DNA of 64,000 nucleotides from NCBI GenBank assembly GCA_013399015.1, contig VWZX01002553.1:132124-196123 (forward strand), written 5' to 3'. The position numbers and the translations under genes are program-made. The notes beneath the pieces are model-generated. The model ran no database searches. It was given only the letters and a program-made list of their open reading frames with translations, and was not told the origin of the DNA. Below are positions 49,501-64,000 of this stretch, one piece after another. Numbering within the stretch: position 1 is the stretch's first letter; every line of letters begins with the position of its first letter. This DNA comes from Galbula dea (taxonomy: Eukaryota; Chordata; Aves; Piciformes; Galbulidae).

Positions 49501-50312
49501 TAGCCTTGGGCTTCATGTCTCCCTTCCTGCCTAGTTCAGCCTTTCACTGTGTGCAGAAAAACCTCTGGGGCCACAACCAACTGAATTCCACAGGCCACCA
49601 AGGCAGGGTTAGGTCTGGTTGCTCTGTCTCCTTTGCCAGCCTACAGTTTATAGAAGTGTTTCTTTCTCCTCCCACTGGGAAAAAAAAAACAAAAACAACT
49701 GCTTAGGTTTCATACAACTGTGGGAAGATTTTATCTCGTGCCTGAGGCTATGGCAGGGGCTGGAGGCTGCAATGCTGCAGAGATACATGTGGGGTGATGA
49801 TCAGTGGGTTGGCACTGGCATGATGACTATTTCCAACTTTGCTCCACACTGCACTCAAGCATGGAGGGCTTCAGCTTGCAGCAGCTGAGAGCAACAATCT
49901 CCCAGGCTCATCCTCTTTTCTTTCTCCTTCACAGGTGATTGTCTGCTTTGGTATTGCAGTGCTGCTCCATCAGTATGTTGGGTTTGCTCTTGTGGCTTTA
50001 CTTGTGGAGATTAACTCCATCTTCCTTCACCTGCGGCAGATCCTGCTCATGGCCAACCTGGTGCACAGCACTTGCTACCGCCTCAACAGCATCATCAACC
50101 TGGGCACCTACGTGGTGTTTCGCATCACCACGCTGGCCTGGATGACTCGCTGGCTCTTCCTCAATCGAGAGAACGTGCCCCTGGCCGCGTACACTGTAGG
50201 CACGGTGGGCATGGCAATCATGACACCCATGAACATCATCCTCTTCTACCGCCTGCTGCGTAGTGACTTCTTCAAGTCCAGCCGGGATGTGCAGCGGGAG
50301 AAGGAGCAATAA
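46578..50312 (+). CDS. TLCD2: TLC domain-containing protein 2, 4 exons
   Basis: Multi-pass plasma-membrane TLC-domain protein; in mammals TLCD1/TLCD2 limit long-chain polyunsaturated phosphatidylethanolamine and so control membrane fluidity. Coding exons: 46578-46765, 47231-47313, 48188-48270, 49935-50312; 732 bases, 243 residues. Exon 1 gives a hydrophobic N-terminus (FSPGLLLVACSFAAFRLL) followed by RNRWKWRNIWTSLAHSVLSG. Exon 3 has GYFLEDFVDMLCNQ and WELLFHHSV, the conserved His pair of TLC proteins. Exon 4 supplies several membrane segments (VIVCFGIAVLLHQYVGFALV and later MAIMTPMNIILFYRLL). Two in-frame ATGs lie six bases apart (46578 and 46584); the first is used here. The frame is open further upstream through the GC-rich repeat, but no other ATG lies in that stretch. 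The neighbour order TLCD2-PRPF8 is as in mammals, and in the same relative orientation. Divergence from human is considerable outside the TLC core. Confidence 0.93.
47059..47155. repeat. 51-bp tandem duplication in TLCD2 intron 1
   Basis: Two near-identical copies of a 51-base unit beginning ACCAAGGG and containing CAGTAGGGCTCCGTGGTGGG start at 47059 and 47110; a third partial ACCAAGGG follows. Confidence 0.9.
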
Positions 50313-51233
50313 CTCCCTTCCTTGCATGGTCTGAGGGATGAGTAGCTCCAAGCCTATGGAAGAGGGCAGCAAAGCACAGTGAAGAGTGCACAAGGCTGTT
50401 TCAGTACCTTCAGTGGAGGGTCCACACTAACAGAACATATGAGCTTTTCTTGTGGCTGTAGATCCTTGGCCCTGCACAACAAAGCAGGTGCTCATGGATC
50501 AGGCACTGAGGCTCTGCTCCCACCACACCTTTGGAAGACATGGTCAGACAACTGGGAGCTGCTCAGAGAAGCCTCAACAGGCTTCTTGCAACTCCCAGAG
50601 GCACTGCTGAGATGAGACGGGAGCAGAAGAGCACTGTTTGTCCACTGCTCTTCTGGACATCCGAACACCACAGTGTGTTTCTAACACCTTTGGTGCTGCA
50701 GCCCACAGCGTACCATCGGCCAGGGGCCACTGCACTCATCCCTTCTCTGTGGCACTTCCCATGGGAACACCACCAGGCAAGAGAGGCTCCCAGGCTTCAT
50801 CCTTGAGGCCAGGGCCAGTAAAAGCCAAATCCTGCACTCATGAGTCCTTCCTGAGGAGATTGTCCCAGGTGGGTGATGGAGGGAGAGGCTGAGACCTGTC
50901 AGGGTGGGATGCTGCTCGCTGCAGGGTCCAGGCCAGGGGCAGAGCACTGGGCAGTGGATGCTGCAGCACTGTGCTCTGGGATGGGCAGCCAACTTCTCCT
51001 GACAACTGGAGCTTTTTCTGTGTTGTTTTGTTAAGTGCCCATAAGTGAGCGTGGGAGAGTGGTAGTCACTGGCCAGAATGATGCTATGTGATGATCACTT
51101 CCCACAGATGTAGAGTTTTCAGGCATAGGCATCTGTTAGGGTTTAGACATGTATTAGGAAGGAAAAGTTCTGCTGCAGAGCTCAGTGTGATGCTCTTACG
51201 CAGCAGCAAGAGCTCTTACTAACACAAGCTTTT

Positions 51234-51239
51234 AATAAA
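51234..51239 (+). terminator. TLCD2: candidate polyadenylation signal of TLCD2
   Basis: AATAAA about 920 bases after the TLCD2 stop codon, just before a CR1 insertion. No earlier canonical signal was noticed. The 3' UTR would run from 50313 to about 51255. Confidence 0.6.
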
Positions 51240-51347
51240 TGGCTTCAAATGAAACAGCTTGAGGAGAAGAGGCTTAGAGGGGAAAAAAGGACTCGGCATC
51301 CCAGCCTGCTCCAGGTGTGTCACTGCTTAGCACAGTGCTTCTTATCA

Positions 51348-51770
51348 GAGAATCATAGAATGATTTGGGTTGAAAGGGACCTTAAAGATCTAGTTGGAAC
51401 CATCTAGTTCCAACCCCCCACCCCTGGGGAGGGCACCTTCCACTAGACCAGGTTGCTCAAGGCCTCGACCAGCCTGGTTTTGAACACTGCCAGGGATGAG
51501 GTATTCACAACCTCTCCAGATAACCTGTTCCAGTGTCTCACCTCTCACACTGTGAAGAATTTCTTCCTACTGTCTAACCCAAACCTAGCCTCTTTCAGTT
51601 TAAAGCCATTACCCCTTGTCCTATCACTGCAGTTCCTGATAAAGAGTTCCTCTCCATTTTTCCTGTAGGCCCTTTAGGTACTGGAAGGCTGCTATAAGAT
51701 CCCACTGGAGCCTTTTCTTCTGCAGGCTGAACAACCCCAACTCCCTCAGCCTGTCCTCACAGGAGCGTAT
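51348..51770 (-). mobile_element. CR1 LINE 3' fragment
   Basis: Minus-strand CR1 tail. Reading on plus: AGAATCATAGAATGATTTGG, GGGACCTTAAAGATCTAGTT, CACTAGACCAGGTTGCTCAA, then CACTGTGAAGAATTTCTTCC and CTCAGCCTGTCCTCACAGGA. It is 5'-truncated, lying between TLCD2 and PRPF8. Confidence 0.95.
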
Positions 51771-51789
51771 CCTATGTCTCCCTGCCATG

Positions 51790-53690
51790 GAGTAAAAATA
51801 CACTGTAGACTGGCACTCTACCTCTCTTGGGTGTTTTTTGCCCCTCCCCCTCCTTTCTATGGAGGAAGATGAAGGTTTCTCACGTTCCTGTTGATGCCAT
51901 CCTGCCCTCCTAGGCAAGGGGAAGCTGTGCTTTCCTTGGGGCTGGCATCTGGGAGGTTAAATGGCAGCAGAGTGGGTGTCAGCTCCCACCATGGCTCTGT
52001 CTTTAGTCTTGCTGCACTGAGCTGCTTGCAACCAGTGGGGTTAGGAAAGTGCTGGCTGTGAAATAGGCCAGGCTGTAGGCATAGCACCCAGCACGAGGCT
52101 TTGCTGCTCTCATTCCCAATGCTAGATACCAGCTTCCAGCAAAGCTAGGATCCTTGTGGTTCACTGTGCCCATCCCTGGAAGCTTCCTAGGACAAGGAAT
52201 CAGATTTATTTTTAGTTTTTTTCTACTCCACATTTCCTTTTCCCCACTGATACCCAGAAATTGAACTGTTCCCCAGCAGCCCAGTGCCATGTATAAACCC
52301 AAGATCAAGCCACTTGGGATTATGTGTACTGGTTTTGAGAAATCCACTGGATCTATCCTGCTTTCTCTGTGGCAAATAACCTTTAACTCCAAATCTCTCC
52401 TTTGGTCTGAAAAGCTGGGGGACAGTCTGAAACAATGTGCTGCTGAGTGGGCAGCACTTGTTTCGAGGAGGAAAATAAGGGAGCAGACACATTTCTGCCT
52501 GGGCAAGGAAAGCCAAGCGGTATGTGTGGGCAGTGGTAGGCTGGAGATCGACTTGTGGGCAAAGCTGCTTATGTTTCTATTTGTGGAGAGCACAGGGAAT
52601 CTTGCAGGTGCTGGAGATCCCTAGTCCATGTTTGGGCTCATCACCTGAAGGAGTGTTTAGGTGCCCATGTGCCACTCAGTTTCTAAACAGAGCGGAGCTG
52701 GCAGCCAGGGCTTTCTCTTTGGTTTGACTCATTTATGCCCAGCTTTTCAGGAGCTGTGCTGCCGATCCCTACCATTAGCACAGCCTCTGCACTTGCTCAG
52801 CAGTGCTGGCTCTGTCCTCCAGCCTCTGCCCACACCAGGGACATTTCTCAAGGCCTGGATTGTTACTGCATTCCTGCCCTCACGTGGATGTTGTGTACCC
52901 CAGGCACGTGGGTTTGAGGGCCAGGGAGGCCTCTTTCAGGAGCGTCTTATCAGACATGATTTTTCCCTATTGCTATGGTGGGTTAAGCAGTGGCTGTGCT
53001 GTTCACTGAGATCAGACATGGGGATACCCTGTGCTTGTCCACCCTAATGGAGAATGGCCCAGCCTTGGCTTTAAGTGCTTTGGGAAAAGACCTGCCCCTC
53101 TAATCCTCCCCCTACAGGAGTTCACGGGGATAAAGGGACCATCTTCATCAGTTGCCAGAGAGCTATGCCCCGGCCTGTCATCCACTTGCACCCCCTTCAG
53201 CCCTAAGAGCCAATATCCCCTCCGGCCCAGGTGCCTCTCCTCAGGAGGAGCCCTCAGAGAGACCCTGCCCTGCCAAAGCCCTAAGGGGAGCTGCAAGGTG
53301 GGGAATGGCTAGGAAGGGGCCACCAGGGAGGGTGGATACTTGCTGAGGCATTAGGGACCATAGTACGGCTATGGGGGCAATGATAAAGGCAGGGCAAGAG
53401 GCCTCGCACCCCTGTAGCAGCGTTCTCCTGCCCCGTCTGGGGCTGGGGGGGGTCCCAGGCCCGGGGGAGGAGGGAAGAAACACGGGGTGTGACCGAAGTG
53501 GGCACTGCCCCACTGAGGGAGCGTTACAGGCCCACACCGCCCCACGAGGGACCCCCACCACGGAGGGCCTGTCCCCGTCCCCCGCAGTGCAAGGCCACTG
53601 GGGATGTGCGAGGGTCCCTATCAGGACTCACAAGAACCCTTAGCACCCCACGGCGCCGCCTACCACGCGACGCCCCCTACAGGTAGTGTG
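51790..53690. other. spacer before the PRPF8 promoter
   Basis: No exon, RNA gene or clear repeat recognised. GC content and CpG rise from about 53.3 kb toward PRPF8. Confidence 0.6.
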
Positions 53691-53714
53691 GGTGGATTTG
53701 CGCCATACGTTTGT

Positions 53715-54034
53715 CCAATCAGGATCGGTGCCTAGCTGCCACCGTTGCTTCTCTCTGCCAATCAAAACCCGAGGAGGGCGGGACCAGAGAAGGCCCGACC
53801 TCCCACAGGAAGTGCATTGCAGACACAACTTCCTTTCTCTTCTGGCGTTAGTTCCGCCGCTTGCCCCTCGTGCTCCTTCTGATGGGCTGCTCCTGCTGTC
53901 TTTAAGGCTATCCGAAAGCTGATTGGACAGCCGTGCTGGCTGTGCGCCCCGCCCACATCCGGGTCTCTGAGACGCGGGGGTGACGGCTGTGGTCCGCCAT
54001 TGTGGTGGGAAGGCGGAGGGCGTCGTGGCAGCCG
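53715..54034 (+). promoter_or_regulatory. PRPF8: PRPF8 CpG-island promoter and noncoding first exon
   Basis: CCAAT at 53715-53719 and 53758-53762 and an inverted one at 53922-53926 stand in CpG-rich DNA, with ETS-like GGAAGT/ACTTCC motifs around 53808-53833. There is no TATA box. A 5' UTR exon appears to end at 54034 (GCAGCCG|GTGAGG), spliced to the acceptor at 54165 just before the start codon. The transcription start is not defined by sequence alone. Confidence 0.6.
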
Positions 54035-54175
54035 GTGAGGGTGACCGCGGGACAATGGAGTTTCAGGGGCGGGCGGGTGGATGGATGGGGGGTGTCGTTA
54101 AGGATGGTGGGGAAGAGGCCGGGGCTGGCGTGGTCCCCGCCCTGAGCCCTTCTCCATCCCCGCAGGTGCGTCGCC

Positions 54176-63931
<9,756 letters not shown>

Positions 63932-64000
63932 GTGAGTTGTGCTACTCTAATGCCTGTATGGGTGGAGTGTTCTGCTAGATGCTCTTTCCCTTAAAAATAT

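Overview
This is nuclear DNA from a bird. Three things show it: CR1 LINE fragments of avian type, very short introns, and a gene order that matches, in inverted orientation, the human 17p13.3 block PRPF8 - TLCD2 - MIR22HG - WDR81 - SERPINF2. In chicken this block lies on a small, gene-dense chromosome (recalled, not checked here). GC-rich CpG-island-like sequence surrounds the 5' ends of WDR81/MIR22HG (about 24.7-27.5 kb), TLCD2 (46.1-46.9 kb) and PRPF8 (53.4-54.3 kb). There are two assembly gaps: 131 N at 26752-26882 and one N at 35592.

Layout. 1-3.1 kb: no gene seen. 3.9-9.96 kb, minus: SERPINF2 (alpha-2-antiplasmin), eight coding exons, 520 codons. 10-12.3 kb: spacer. 12.3-24.9 kb, minus: WDR81, ten coding exons, 1907 codons, with a 3550-bp first coding exon and a probable noncoding 5' exon. 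24.9-26.7 kb: shared, apparently bidirectional, GC-rich promoter with inverted CCAAT boxes and ZNF143-like, RFX-like and CArG motifs. About 26.6-29.0 kb, plus: the miR-22 host transcript, with both mature miR-22 arms intact at 28694-28756. 31.5-38.8 kb, minus: a complete AIFM3-like Rieske/flavoprotein gene, 17 coding exons, 520 codons. 39-46.2 kb: spacer with two CR1 scraps and an unexplained open region near 44 kb. 46.6-51.25 kb, plus: TLCD2, four exons, 243 codons. 51.3-51.8 kb: CR1. 54.0-64 kb, plus: PRPF8, first 24 coding exons (residues 1-1341 of about 2335), cut by the window end.

Exon boundaries were set by reading splice sites and checking that phases join and that each predicted protein stays colinear with the known family. 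All five coding totals are phase-consistent. The genes do not form a pathway: a plasmin inhibitor, an endosome/autophagy adaptor, a microRNA, a redox flavoprotein, a membrane-lipid regulator and the core spliceosome scaffold are simply neighbours in a conserved syntenic block.

I found no wholly new system. The items most worth following are the AIFM3-like gene between miR-22 and TLCD2, where the human map has none; the altered reactive-centre and shortened tail of SERPINF2; a GC-AG intron in PRPF8; nested GC-rich minisatellites next to WDR81 and TLCD2; and the unexplained 43.8-44.7 kb open region.
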